Assembly: GCA_903834835.1 (NCBI GenBank)
Contig: CAILKO010000057.1
Coordinates: 62,001-126,000 of the forward strand
Reading direction: 5' to 3'
Length of the DNA: 64,000 nt
Origin: an uncultured Pseudomonadota bacterium
GTDB lineage: Bacteria > Pseudomonadota > Gammaproteobacteria > Burkholderiales > SG8-39
The notes under the pieces were generated by a model. The model did no database searches, had not been told where the DNA came from, and saw only the letters and a program-made list of their open reading frames with translations. A program made the position numbers and the translations under genes. Of this stretch, positions 26,994 to 35,690 are shown piece after piece (position 1 is the first letter of the stretch; every line of letters starts with the position of its first letter).

Positions 26994-28202
26994 GTGAATA
27001 CAGCGAAACCAGGTCCCGCCGCGCCGCTGGCCGGCATCCGGATACTCGATCTCACCAGCGTGATCATGGGGCCGTACGCGACCCACATTCTCGCGGACAT
27101 GGGCGCCGACGTGATCAAGATCGAAGGCCCGGAGGGCGACTCCTTCCGCAACTACAAGCCGTTGCGCGGCCCGGGCATGTCGGGCAGCTTTCTCAACCTG
27201 CACCGCAACAAGCGCGGTATCGAGCTCGACCTGAAGCAGCCTGCAGCGCGCGCAGCGCTCGACCGGCTGATCCGCACGGCGGACGTCTTCGTGCACAACA
27301 TCCGGCCGAAGGCGATCGCGCGTCTGGGCTATGCCTACGAGCGCGTGCGCGAGATCAATCCGGACATCGTCTACTGCAGCGCGCAGGGTTTCGGTGCGAG
27401 CGGCCCCTACGGCGACAAGGCGGCCTACGACGATCTGATCCAGGCAGGTTCGGGCATGGCCGGGCTGTACGACGAGATCTGGGGCGAGCCGCGCTATGTG
27501 CCGACCGTGGTCTGCGACAAGGTCGCGGGCCAGGCGATCGCCCAGGGCATCCTCGGCGCGCTGCTGCAGCGCGCGCGCGGCGGCGGTGGCCAGGCGGTGG
27601 AGGTGCCGATGTTCGAGACACTGGTGGAGTTCAACTTCATCGAGCACATGATGGGCTTCGGTTTCGAGCCGACGCTCGGCGAGCCGGGCTTCCAGCGCAT
27701 GATGCAGCGCTCGCGCAAACCCTATCGCACGAAGGACGGCTTTGCCTGCATCCTGCCGTACTCGGATCGCAACTGGCTCGATTTCTATGAGTTCACCGGG
27801 CGGCGCGAATTCCTCGGCGACCCGCGCTTCGGCTCGCTCGCCCAGCGCGTGCAGCATATCGGCGTGCTCTACGCGATGCTGGAAGAGGAGGCTGCCCTGC
27901 GCACGAACGCGGAGTGGGTGGCGTTCTGCGACCGCGTCAGCATCCCCTGCATGCCGGTGCTGCGCCTGCGCGACATGCCGGAAGATCCGCATCTGAAGGC
28001 GGTCGGCATGTTCACCGTCGGCGAACACCCGAGCGAGGGCGCCTACAAGGTCATGAAGAGTCCGGTGATCTACGGCAATGCGCCCTTCCAGCTCCGGCAT
28101 CACGCGCCGCGCAAGGGCGAGCACACGCGCGAGGTGCTCGCGGAGGCCGGGTTCGCCGAAGACGAGATCGCGGCGCTGCTGCCGAAGTCCGGCGCAGGCT
28201 GA
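26994..28202 (+). CDS. CaiB/BaiF family (class III) CoA transferase
   Basis: A 402-residue protein from the GTG at 26994; upstream in-frame codons are basic and unconserved. It shows AGIRILDLTSVIMGPYAT, LADMGADVIKIEGPEGD, HRNKRGIELDL and KAAYDDLIQAGSGMAGL, where Asp in YDDLIQA is at the position that forms the acyl anhydride with CoA. It moves CoA between carboxylates, which would activate a catabolic acid. Next to it are a hydrolase on the same strand and an SDR in divergent orientation. Confidence 0.88.
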   Translation: MNTAKPGPAAPLAGIRILDLTSVIMGPYATHILADMGADVIKIEGPEGDSFRNYKPLRGPGMSGSFLNLHRNKRGIELDLKQPAARAALDRLIRTADVFVHNIRPKAIARLGYAYERVREINPDIVYCSAQGFGASGPYGDKAAYDDLIQAGSGMAGLYDEIWGEPRYVPTVVCDKVAGQAIAQGILGALLQRARGGGGQAVEVPMFETLVEFNFIEHMMGFGFEPTLGEPGFQRMMQRSRKPYRTKDGFACILPYSDRNWLDFYEFTGRREFLGDPRFGSLAQRVQHIGVLYAMLEEEAALRTNAEWVAFCDRVSIPCMPVLRLRDMPEDPHLKAVGMFTVGEHPSEGAYKVMKSPVIYGNAPFQLRHHAPRKGEHTREVLAEAGFAEDEIAALLPKSGAG

Positions 28203-28221
28203 ACGCAGAAGGTAGGCACCG

Positions 28222-29268
28222 GTGAGTTCCGAAGTCAGTTCTATCAGTGTACAGACGCCGGGACTCCGGTTCCACGCGCTCGCCGCAGGTCTGGAGGGCA
28301 GGAAACAGGCGGTGCTGCTGGTGCACGGCTTTCCCCAGACCTCGCACGAGTGGCGGCACCAGATTCCGGTCCTCGCTGCCGCAGGCCACCCTGTCTACGC
28401 GATCGATACGCGCGGTTACGGGCGCACCGACAAGCCGCGCATCCGCATCACGCGCGCCATGCTGGCCGACGATGTGCTCGCCTTCTGTGACGCGCTGAAC
28501 CTGAGAGAGGTGGCGCTGATCGGCCACGACTGGGGCGGCATGATCGCCTTCAAGGCCGGCATCGACAACCCGAAGCGCTTCACGAAGCTCGCCCTCATCG
28601 ACACGCTGTGCACCGTGACCGCGCCGGAAATCCCGCATCCGTATTTCTACAAGATCGAGCCGCTTGCGGAAGCCTTCTTCGCCGATCACGCGCGCGACCT
28701 GATCGAGGTGCGCATCGGCGGCGCGGCAGGCAAGGTGATGGGCGGCCTTCCCGGCAATCCCTATCCGGTGTCGGCCGAGGCGCGCGGCCGGCCGGCCTGG
28801 GTCAGCGCGGAGGATGTGGAGCACTATGCATCGAGCTTCGATGCGGATTCCCAGTTTGCGGCGATCCAGTACTACCGCTACGCGATGCCCTTCCACCGTG
28901 TGATCCCCGATCCCTCGGCGCCGGGCGGCGAACGCTATCAGGCGATGTCGGAGGCGGAGATTGCGGCGATGTGGCTTTTCCCCGGCGGCCGGGACAAGCA
29001 TCCGCTCGCAGGCGAGTACTTCGATTTCGGTCCTGAAGATCGACACAAGCGCTACCCGAACCCGGCGCTCTACGTGTACGGCAAGCAGTTCGCTGCGCGC
29101 TATCCTAAGTCCGCCGATGGTGTGCCGCCCTCGGGCAATCCGCTCGCCGACCAGTACGCGCGCTATTTTCCGGACCTCACCGTGCGGGCCGCGGACTGCG
29201 GCCACTATGTCCCTGAAGAGCAGCCGGCGTTTCTGAACGAGGTGTTGCTGAAGTTTCTGGGGGATTGA
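28222..29268 (+). CDS. Alpha/beta hydrolase, epoxide hydrolase or haloalkane dehalogenase-like
   Basis: A 348-residue protein from the GTG at 28222, 20 bases after the CoA-transferase stop. It shows LLVHGFPQTSHEWRHQ (oxyanion hole), DTRGYGRTDKP and LIGHDWGGMIA, where Asp replaces Ser as the nucleophile. The late DCGHYVPEEQP has the catalytic His. An Asp nucleophile is typical of epoxide hydrolases and haloacetate or haloalkane dehalogenases. A large cap domain fits residues 130-270. Confidence 0.85.
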   Translation: MSSEVSSISVQTPGLRFHALAAGLEGRKQAVLLVHGFPQTSHEWRHQIPVLAAAGHPVYAIDTRGYGRTDKPRIRITRAMLADDVLAFCDALNLREVALIGHDWGGMIAFKAGIDNPKRFTKLALIDTLCTVTAPEIPHPYFYKIEPLAEAFFADHARDLIEVRIGGAAGKVMGGLPGNPYPVSAEARGRPAWVSAEDVEHYASSFDADSQFAAIQYYRYAMPFHRVIPDPSAPGGERYQAMSEAEIAAMWLFPGGRDKHPLAGEYFDFGPEDRHKRYPNPALYVYGKQFAARYPKSADGVPPSGNPLADQYARYFPDLTVRAADCGHYVPEEQPAFLNEVLLKFLGD

Positions 29269-29319
29269 GGTAAAGTCTGACGATGTGGAGTCGGCTGCGT
29301 AGGGAGATCCGATGATGGA

Positions 29320-30624
29320 ATGGAGACTGAACGGCGAGCCTTTCTGCGCAATGTCGCTGCATTCGCGGGGCTATGTTTGGCACGCGTGGGGCTCTTGCGC
29401 GCTCAAGGGGCGAACGGACTCAGTCACTCCCCTGCGACATTTGACGTAGGGGCTAGATCGGCACTGGTTTGGCTCAGAGGCATTAAGGAAGGGCAGACGG
29501 TCCAGATTGAGTGGGGGAGGACTGAAGACTTTTCGGTTTCTGAGATGTCAGGATCCAAGAAGCTTTCGATGGATCACGACCTCACTGCCGTTGTTGAACT
29601 AGGCGGTCTCGATCCAGACACACAGTACTTCTACCGGTCGGCGAGTTTTGACGGAGAGGGCAGGGTGCTTGGTGAAGTCGGTCGCTTCCGAACAGCCCCG
29701 GAAACAACACGAGCGATCACATTTGTTGTTGGCGCTGATCTGCTTGCGGAGTATCAGCCGTTCAAGGTGTTCGATCAGATGCTTGCACGAAAGCCGGAGT
29801 TTTTTCTGAATATCGGCGACACCATGTACGCGGATCATCCGGTTAGAAATGCATTCTTCGGATCGCTGGATCTCTATCGCAGAAAGCACGCGGAGAACCG
29901 GAGTGACCGTCACTTGCAGAAGTTCATGCTTGCGACTCCGACGTTTGCAATTTGGGATGACCATGAAGTCGAGAACAATTTTGATCGCAACCATCCCAAG
30001 ATGCCGGAAGGTCGTCAGGCCTTTATAGAATGGTGGCCGCGGCGAGCGGAAGGAACCTCCAGACTTTTCAGGCGGTTTAGCTGGGGTCCCAATGTCGAGT
30101 TCTTTATGCTCGATACACGGCAGTACAGGTCACCTGCGAGCGCGCCGGATGATGGAACAAAGACAATGCTTGGCCAGGAGCAGAAGGCATGGCTCAAGGA
30201 AGGGCTTAGAACATCCGCCGCTCCGCTCAAGGTGCTGTTGTCTCCATCGCCGTTCAATAACAACGAGGATCGCGATAGCTGGGGAGGTTTTCGGCGTGAA
30301 CGGGATGAACTCAGCGAGTTCGTTACGCAGAACAGGCTGAACAGGGTATTCCTGATTTCGGCGGACTGGCATATCGCCATTGATCTGTCCAAGCGATCCA
30401 GTGCCATAGATGAAATGGTGGTTGGACCGCTTGCGGCCTGGCCCCAGTTCCAGATAAATCCAAGAGATCGTCGTTTCTTTACTGGAACAGGTCGTCCGTT
30501 GGTTGGGGACGAGCTTAACTTCGGATTTGGCAGGGTCGAGGCTACGGCGAATGGGGCGCGAATGACGCTGGATGTCGTGGACATCAACGGAAAAGTTCGA
30601 TTCAGCAAGATCATTGAATCGTGA
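29320..30624 (+). CDS. PhoD-like (alkaline phosphatase D family) metallophosphatase
   Basis: A 434-residue protein. The N-terminus has ERRAFLR followed by a hydrophobic stretch ending near RAQG, consistent with a twin-arginine export signal. A fibronectin-like domain (residues 40-130) is followed by the phosphatase core with FFLNIGDTMYAD, IWDDHEVENNFDRNHP and SADWHIAI, which supply the metal ligands. It would act in the periplasm on phosphodiesters or monoesters. Codon use is more AT-rich than its neighbours, suggesting later acquisition. It stands alone between two unrelated gene sets. Confidence 0.85.
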   Translation: METERRAFLRNVAAFAGLCLARVGLLRAQGANGLSHSPATFDVGARSALVWLRGIKEGQTVQIEWGRTEDFSVSEMSGSKKLSMDHDLTAVVELGGLDPDTQYFYRSASFDGEGRVLGEVGRFRTAPETTRAITFVVGADLLAEYQPFKVFDQMLARKPEFFLNIGDTMYADHPVRNAFFGSLDLYRRKHAENRSDRHLQKFMLATPTFAIWDDHEVENNFDRNHPKMPEGRQAFIEWWPRRAEGTSRLFRRFSWGPNVEFFMLDTRQYRSPASAPDDGTKTMLGQEQKAWLKEGLRTSAAPLKVLLSPSPFNNNEDRDSWGGFRRERDELSEFVTQNRLNRVFLISADWHIAIDLSKRSSAIDEMVVGPLAAWPQFQINPRDRRFFTGTGRPLVGDELNFGFGRVEATANGARMTLDVVDINGKVRFSKIIES

Positions 30625-30760
30625 GTCGCATGAGGATCTGAGCCGGCAGTTGCTGGCGAAGCGTGTTCGTTTGCGAATGGTTCGACCCAGCGTCTGCGGG
30701 AATATTCGATACCGAGGATCAACTTTCTCGAGTGAAGTGTCTTGCGGCTAAACTCGCCGC

Positions 30761-31243
30761 ATGACTCCCTACACCCTCACCCCCGCTTGGGGTCTGCGCG
30801 ATCCCGGGCTCGAACAGGCTGCCATCCAGTTCTGGCGCGACCTCGCCATCCTGCCGCAGGGTGTCGATCCGGACGCACGCGCGGCGGAGCTCGTGACGCT
30901 CGCGCGCCAGGGCGATGCCGTGGCGGGCGTCTCCACCGCCGCGATCCAGGAGGTGCCGGCGGTACGCAGCCGCTTTGCCATGTTCCGCTGCGCGGTGGCG
31001 CCCGCGCACCGGCGCTCGCACCTGGCGACCGACTTGCTGCTTAACGCGAAGACGCTGATCGAGCACTGGTCGCTCGCGCATCCCGAGGCGCGGGTGCAGG
31101 GGCTGGGCATTGTGCTTGAGGCCGATATCGGCGAGCGCGCAAGAATGCCGCTGTGGACGCAGTCCGGTCTGCACCTCGCGGGCTATACGCCCGACGGGCG
31201 CCAGCTGCGCCTGGCCTGGTTCGAGCACGCGCGCATCGGTTGA
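30761..31243 (+). CDS. GNAT-like acetyltransferase, tentative
   Basis: A 160-residue protein. It has FRCAVAPAHRRSHLATDLL, resembling the acetyl-CoA-binding loop of GNAT enzymes (VxPxxRRxxxAxxLL), then a helix and a beta strand VQGLGIVLE. The rest gives no clear match. It starts at an ATG at 30761 with no strong ribosome site, and is followed 31 bases later by the ChrB-like gene. The function is a weak inference from one motif. Confidence 0.55.
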   Translation: MTPYTLTPAWGLRDPGLEQAAIQFWRDLAILPQGVDPDARAAELVTLARQGDAVAGVSTAAIQEVPAVRSRFAMFRCAVAPAHRRSHLATDLLLNAKTLIEHWSLAHPEARVQGLGIVLEADIGERARMPLWTQSGLHLAGYTPDGRQLRLAWFEHARIG

Positions 31244-31274
31244 GTCACGCGAACAGTTCCACGAGGAGTCCGAT

Positions 31275-31817
31275 ATGAAGTGGGTGACCCGCAACTACGT
31301 GCATCTTGATCGCGTCGCCTGTCCGTGGCTCATCACGCGCTTTGTGGACGAGGGGGCGAGCTTTCTGTTCGTGCCCTGGGACCGGCAGCAGGAGTATCCG
31401 AAGGACGCCATCCCCTTCGGCATCACCGGCGTGGAACTCGGGCCGCATGACGCCGAGGGCACGACCTTCGACAAGATCCTGAAGAAGTATTCGCTCGTGG
31501 ACACCGCGCTGGAGGAGATCGCGAAGATCATCCGCGGTGGCGTGAACTACACGCTGCACCAGTACCGGCCGCCCGCCGATGATCGCTACGGTCAGATGGC
31601 GGTGGGAATCCTTGCGGTCTCCGAGGGCATGATGCTGCGCTGCGCGACCGATGACGAAATCCTCGAGCGCAGCTTCCCGCTCTACGACGCGCTCTACGCC
31701 AACTTCAAGGCGCATGCGACGCTCGCCGAGCGGGGCCTCACGCCGCCCAAGGCGACACCCGCTACGGGGCCCGGCCCGAAGACCGAGTTCCTGCGCGGGC
31801 TGCTGAAAGGCGGCTGA
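31275..31817 (+). CDS. ChrB-like chromate resistance domain protein
   Basis: A 180-residue protein from the ATG at 31275, which has GAGGAG upstream. The opening HLDRVACPWLITRFVDEGASFLF is typical of the C-terminal domain of ChrB, with VELGPHD and further conserved blocks after it. ChrB regulates or assists chromate export by ChrA. No chrA is present in the window and the ChrB N-terminal regulatory domain is absent, so the true role may differ. It is close behind the GNAT-like gene on the same strand. Confidence 0.78.
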   Translation: MKWVTRNYVHLDRVACPWLITRFVDEGASFLFVPWDRQQEYPKDAIPFGITGVELGPHDAEGTTFDKILKKYSLVDTALEEIAKIIRGGVNYTLHQYRPPADDRYGQMAVGILAVSEGMMLRCATDDEILERSFPLYDALYANFKAHATLAERGLTPPKATPATGPGPKTEFLRGLLKGG

Positions 31818-31846
31818 AGGGGAGGGCGCAGGCCGTCGGGAGCGCG

Positions 31847-32689
31847 TCAGGCCTGGGCCGGCCCGGTGAGGAAGTGTTCCACCAGTCGGTTGAATTCGGC
31901 CGCCACCTCGAACTGCACCCAGTGGCCGCAGCGCGTGAACACGTGCAGACGGCTGTCGGCCACCGCGTTGATGGTGGCGAGACCCTGGTCGAGCGGTGCG
32001 TAGCGGTCGTCGCGGCCACGGATGACGAGGGTCTCCGCCTTGATCTGTCTCAGGCAGGAGTAGAGATCGTCGGGTATCAGCGCGGGGGCGGGCGGCGGGC
32101 CAGCGCGTTTCGCGACGGTGTCCTGCTCGAAAGCCCAGAGTTCGTCGATCAATGCGTCGCTCAGTTCTTCCTGCCGTTCGACGAACAGGCGGTAGACCGT
32201 GTCGAACTTCTCGCGTGAGGGCGCCCGCGCGTAGGCGCCGATCAAACGTATGCCTTCGGTCGGATTCACGCTGACGAGCGTGGGCAGGCTGGGGCCGCCG
32301 CCGCCGATGAGGATCAGCTTGTGCACGCGCTGCGGGAAAGTCGCCGCGAGGCGTATCGCCGCCGAGCCGCCCATCGAATAACCCGCGACGTGGGCGCGTT
32401 CGATGCCGAGGGCTGCAAGCAGACCGTCGGCCGCACGCGCATTGATGAGCGAGGGCGCTTCGGTAAAGGGCACGACATCCGAGCGCCCGAAGTTAGGCTG
32501 ATCGGGAACGATGACGCGAAAGCGCCGCGCGAGCGCCTCGATATTGCGGCAGTAGTGATGCACGCCCGAGGCGGCCGGACCGGCGCCATGCAGGAGCAGC
32601 AGCGGCTCCCCGCGGCCGACATCGACATAGTTCAGGCGGATCCCGCCGACGCGGGTTTCCTGCATTGGAAATTCGGGTAGCAGCGACAT
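31847..32689 (-). CDS. Alpha/beta hydrolase (MhpC-like)
   Basis: A 280-residue hydrolase. It shows LLLHGAGPAASGVHHY (oxyanion hole), VPDQPNFGRSD, AGYSMGGSAAIRLA (nucleophile Ser), RGRDDRYAPL (Asp) and CGHWVQFE (His). The arrangement matches meta-cleavage-product hydrolases. Its ATG at 32689 is 6 bases after the stop of the VOC protein gene, so the two form an operon. A glyoxalase-fold dioxygenase followed by a C-C hydrolase is a common pair in aromatic meta-cleavage. Confidence 0.85.
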   Translation of the reverse strand: MSLLPEFPMQETRVGGIRLNYVDVGRGEPLLLLHGAGPAASGVHHYCRNIEALARRFRVIVPDQPNFGRSDVVPFTEAPSLINARAADGLLAALGIERAHVAGYSMGGSAAIRLAATFPQRVHKLILIGGGGPSLPTLVSVNPTEGIRLIGAYARAPSREKFDTVYRLFVERQEELSDALIDELWAFEQDTVAKRAGPPPAPALIPDDLYSCLRQIKAETLVIRGRDDRYAPLDQGLATINAVADSRLHVFTRCGHWVQFEVAAEFNRLVEHFLTGPAQA

Positions 32690-32695
32690 GGCGGC

Positions 32696-33313
32696 CTACT
32701 TCCCGGCGAACTGCGCGCCGACATGCGCCAGCCACGCCGGGTCGTCGGACAGCGTGCGCAGTTCCCTCAGGGCCTGCTCGCGCGTCTGCTTGACCGCGTT
32801 GATCACCTGCGGCGTGTCGCCATCGGCGAGCTGGGTGGTCATTTCGAGCCGGATGCCGTTCGGGTCGATGAAATAGGTGGACTGCACGCCGGGCAGTGCG
32901 TCGACCGGCCCGTTGTAGGACACGCCCAGCGCATCGAGCTTCGCGCGGATGCGCTTGGCGTTCTCCCAGGTGACAGAAAACGCGCAGTGCTGCATGCCTG
33001 CGATGCAGTTCGGGTCGACCTTCGCGCGTTCGCCCTTCGGGATCTCGAAGAATGCGAGCAGGCTGTCGTTGCCCATGTCGAAGAAGTAGTGGCGCAGATT
33101 CTCCCAGGGGGGATTGCCGCGATTGTTCGGTCCGGTGCCGAGGCCCGCAGGAACGCGCATCGCGTGCACGAGCGGCATGCCGAGCACGTCGACATAGAAA
33201 TCGACCGTCTTCTTCATGTCCTCGGTGTTCACCGCGAGATGGTGGATGCCGCGGAACAGGTTGCCGCTGGCCGTGGATGGTCCTGCACCGGATTCTGCAA
33301 CCGCTGTCAGCAT
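32696..33313 (-). CDS. VOC family (glyoxalase/extradiol dioxygenase-like) protein
   Basis: A 205-residue protein with two betaalphabetabetabeta modules. It shows GIHHLAVNTEDMKKTVDFY, GMQHCAFSVTWENAKRI and STYFIDPNGIRLEMTT. The His residues and the late Glu sit at the places of VOC metal ligands. A short linker around residues 60-75 is unusual. It may be a meta-cleavage dioxygenase acting before the MhpC-like hydrolase immediately downstream; a glyoxalase-like isomerase is the alternative. The ATG at 33313 follows GGGGAG. Confidence 0.82.
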   Translation of the reverse strand: MLTAVAESGAGPSTASGNLFRGIHHLAVNTEDMKKTVDFYVDVLGMPLVHAMRVPAGLGTGPNNRGNPPWENLRHYFFDMGNDSLLAFFEIPKGERAKVDPNCIAGMQHCAFSVTWENAKRIRAKLDALGVSYNGPVDALPGVQSTYFIDPNGIRLEMTTQLADGDTPQVINAVKQTREQALRELRTLSDDPAWLAHVGAQFAGK

Positions 33314-33539
33314 GATGATCTCCCCGGGAAAGGTAGCTCGGTGCGCGGTGCGCCCCGTAAAACAGGCGACCGACTTTAATGCAATCGTCGGGTCAAGTAA
33401 ACGCGTCGCCCCAGTGCGGGTGATACACTTTTGCCCCTCGAAATTGCATATTCCGCATGGACTTACCGTGCCTCCGGATACCGGCGGGCGCGCCGGTCCG
33501 GCGGTCGCATGCGGCGCAGGTCACCGGAGGATGGATCGC

Positions 33540-34316
33540 ATGGCAAGGAAGGCCGCAGGCAGGAGTGCAGGCGCGTCGCGACGCGGCGTACGCAAGTTCA
33601 AGGACGTCTATCCCGGGATCAAGGAGCGCTGCGTCCAGTACACGAACGCGAGCAAGTGGCAGAACCTCGAGAAAATGACGCCCGGGCTTGCGAAGCTGTG
33701 GGTACAGCAGATGTCGATCTGGACGCGCAGTATCTTCAAGATGCGCGGCCATGCCTATGCGAACTGCCCGCACCCGCTGCTGCGCCAGAAGCTGCTCGAA
33801 GTCGTGCAGGAGGAGGACATCGTCGATCCGCGTGTCGGCATGAATCACCGGCAGATGCTCGCGCGCAGTTTCGGCGAAGCCACCGGCCAGTCGCTGAAGG
33901 ACCTCGAGAAGGTCAAGCCGCTCGCAACCACGCAGATCACCATCGATCTGTTTCACGGGATCGCCGACAGGAGCTGGATGGAGGGTTTCGCGATCGCCTC
34001 CGGCCATGAGCGCATCCTGAAGGACACCGGCTTCTTCCAGTTCGAACTGAAGCGCTTCTCGCGCGATCTCGGCTGGAACAAGAAGCAGCTCGCCTGGTTC
34101 ACGGGGCACGATGCGGCCGACGAAGACCACGGCGCGCTGGTGAACCTGCTCGATAAATTCATCGTCGAGGATGCCCACTGGGAGCTCGTGGCCGAGGCCA
34201 TCGTGCAGTCGCAGCTCGCCTGGCTGATCCTCCTCGACGGGGTGGTCGATGCCCACGAGCAGGGCATCAAGCCGATGTCCGGCGCGAGCTGCCGGGGCCT
34301 CAGTTTCTACTTCTGA
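33540..34316 (+). CDS. PqqC/TENA-like heme-oxygenase-fold (HDO-type) protein
   Basis: A 258-residue mostly helical protein. The ATG at 33540 lies 9 bases after GGAGG. It has HPLLRQKLLEVVQEEDIVDP, VGMNHRQMLARSFG, DRSWMEGFAIASGHER, TGHDAADEDHG and VDAHEQGIK, with many Glu, Asp and His in helix positions as in PqqC-like and heme-oxygenase-like diiron proteins. These can oxidise small substrates. It precedes a degenerate SDR by 23 bases and then the formate dehydrogenase operon, all on one strand, though it may belong to a different unit. Confidence 0.72.
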   Translation: MARKAAGRSAGASRRGVRKFKDVYPGIKERCVQYTNASKWQNLEKMTPGLAKLWVQQMSIWTRSIFKMRGHAYANCPHPLLRQKLLEVVQEEDIVDPRVGMNHRQMLARSFGEATGQSLKDLEKVKPLATTQITIDLFHGIADRSWMEGFAIASGHERILKDTGFFQFELKRFSRDLGWNKKQLAWFTGHDAADEDHGALVNLLDKFIVEDAHWELVAEAIVQSQLAWLILLDGVVDAHEQGIKPMSGASCRGLSFYF

Positions 34317-34339
34317 CCCGCGAAAACCAGGAAACCGAC

Positions 34340-35221
34340 ATGACCGAAGCCACGAAGAAGGCCTTTCCGTCCGACCCCTATGCCGTCCCCAACCATTGCC
34401 GGCGCTATGTCGATCGCGTCGCGATCGTCACCGGCGCCGCGCAGGGGCTCGGCCGCGTCACTGCGAAGCGCCTGGCGGAAGAGGGTGCGAGGGTGGTGAT
34501 CGCCGATCTGCAGGAAGATAAAGCTGCGGCGACGGCGCGGGATCTGTCGAAAGAGACCGGGCAGCCGATGATTCATGCCTCGGGCGATCTGTCCAAGCGC
34601 GAGGTTGCGCAGGATCTCGTCAAGCGCACGATGGATAAATGGGGGCGCATCGACTGCTTCGTGGGCTCCGCGGCCTATCAGGCGCGCCTGCCGTTCCTGG
34701 AGTTCCCGGATGCGGAGCAGCAGAAGTCGGTCGATGCGAATGTCTGGAGTCTGGTGCGTCCGCTGCAGGAGATCCTGCCCGTGATGATGCAGCAGAAGTA
34801 CGGGCGCGTGATCACGGTGGGCGGGCTTGCCTTCGAGCGCGGTCTGCCCTGGCACAGTTTCCTGGCGGGCGTGGGCAAGGGCAGTGTCGTCGGTCTGACG
34901 ACGACGCTGGCCGGCGAGTTCGGCGCCTTCGGCATCACCATCAATTGCGTCTCCCCGGCGGGCATGGAGTCCTACAACGATGGCACGGCGGATTCGATGG
35001 CCGGCGGTCGCGATCCGCGCAGCGGCGTGCCGAACGCCACGCCCGAACAGATCAAACGCTATCTCGGCGATCGCGATGACGGCCCGGGCATGAATCCGGT
35101 GGGCCGCGGCCGTTGCCATCCGACCGAGGTCGCGGCGGTGATCGCCTTCTACGGCTCGCACGAGGCCTCCTTCGTCACCGGTCAGTTGATCAAGGTGAAC
35201 GGCGGCTCGGACATGCTCTAG
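34340..35221 (+). CDS. SDR family protein lacking the catalytic Tyr
   Basis: A 293-residue SDR-fold protein. The cofactor motif TGAAQGLGRVTAKRL is intact. Beyond it, the usual NNAG is VGSAAY, and the Ser-Tyr-Lys active site is replaced: VGGLAFERG and then HSFLAGVGKGSV, where Ala stands four residues before the Lys. It may therefore bind cofactor but lack ordinary SDR catalysis. It ends GQLIKVNGGSDML. It lies between the PqqC-like gene and fdsG, with gaps of 23 and 34 bases. Confidence 0.82.
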   Translation: MTEATKKAFPSDPYAVPNHCRRYVDRVAIVTGAAQGLGRVTAKRLAEEGARVVIADLQEDKAAATARDLSKETGQPMIHASGDLSKREVAQDLVKRTMDKWGRIDCFVGSAAYQARLPFLEFPDAEQQKSVDANVWSLVRPLQEILPVMMQQKYGRVITVGGLAFERGLPWHSFLAGVGKGSVVGLTTTLAGEFGAFGITINCVSPAGMESYNDGTADSMAGGRDPRSGVPNATPEQIKRYLGDRDDGPGMNPVGRGRCHPTEVAAVIAFYGSHEASFVTGQLIKVNGGSDML

Positions 35222-35255
35222 GACCGGCACGGACCCAGCCGGCCCGCACGCGATC

Positions 35256-35690
35256 ATGACTCCCCAGGACGCATCGCCCGCCGACCCCCGGGTCCTGTTC
35301 GCCGATCTGATCGGCGAGCCGGGCGCGCTGCTGCCGGTGCTGCTGCGCATCCAGGCGCGGCTCGGTTTTGTGCCGCCGGACTATGTGCCCGTGGTGGCCG
35401 AAGCGCTGAACCTTTCGCGCGCCGATGTGCAGGGCGTGCTCAGCTTCTATACGGACCTGCGCAGCGAGCCGCCCGCGCGCCATGCCTTGCGCATCTGCCG
35501 CGCCGAAGCCTGTCAGGCGATGGGCTCGGATGCGCTGCAGGTGACGCCTGTTCCCGGCCGGCTCGAGGTGGAGCCGGTCTACTGCCTGGGGCTGTGCGCC
35601 TGCGCACCGGCGGTGGTGATCGATGGCGCACTGCACGGTCGTGTCACGCCTGAACGGCTTGCCACCTTCGTCGCGGATCTTCCGGAATGA
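35256..35690 (+). CDS. fdsG: NAD-dependent formate dehydrogenase, gamma subunit
   Basis: A 144-residue thioredoxin-like [2Fe-2S] protein homologous to NuoE and FdsG. The cluster Cys residues are in CRAEACQ and CLGLCACAP. In the FdsGBA complex it takes part in electron transfer between formate oxidation and NAD reduction in the cytoplasm. Its stop overlaps the fdsB start by 4 bases (ATGA), so the two are translationally coupled. It is the first gene of a full fdsGBAD-fdhD operon. Confidence 0.93.
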   Translation: MTPQDASPADPRVLFADLIGEPGALLPVLLRIQARLGFVPPDYVPVVAEALNLSRADVQGVLSFYTDLRSEPPARHALRICRAEACQAMGSDALQVTPVPGRLEVEPVYCLGLCACAPAVVIDGALHGRVTPERLATFVADLPE

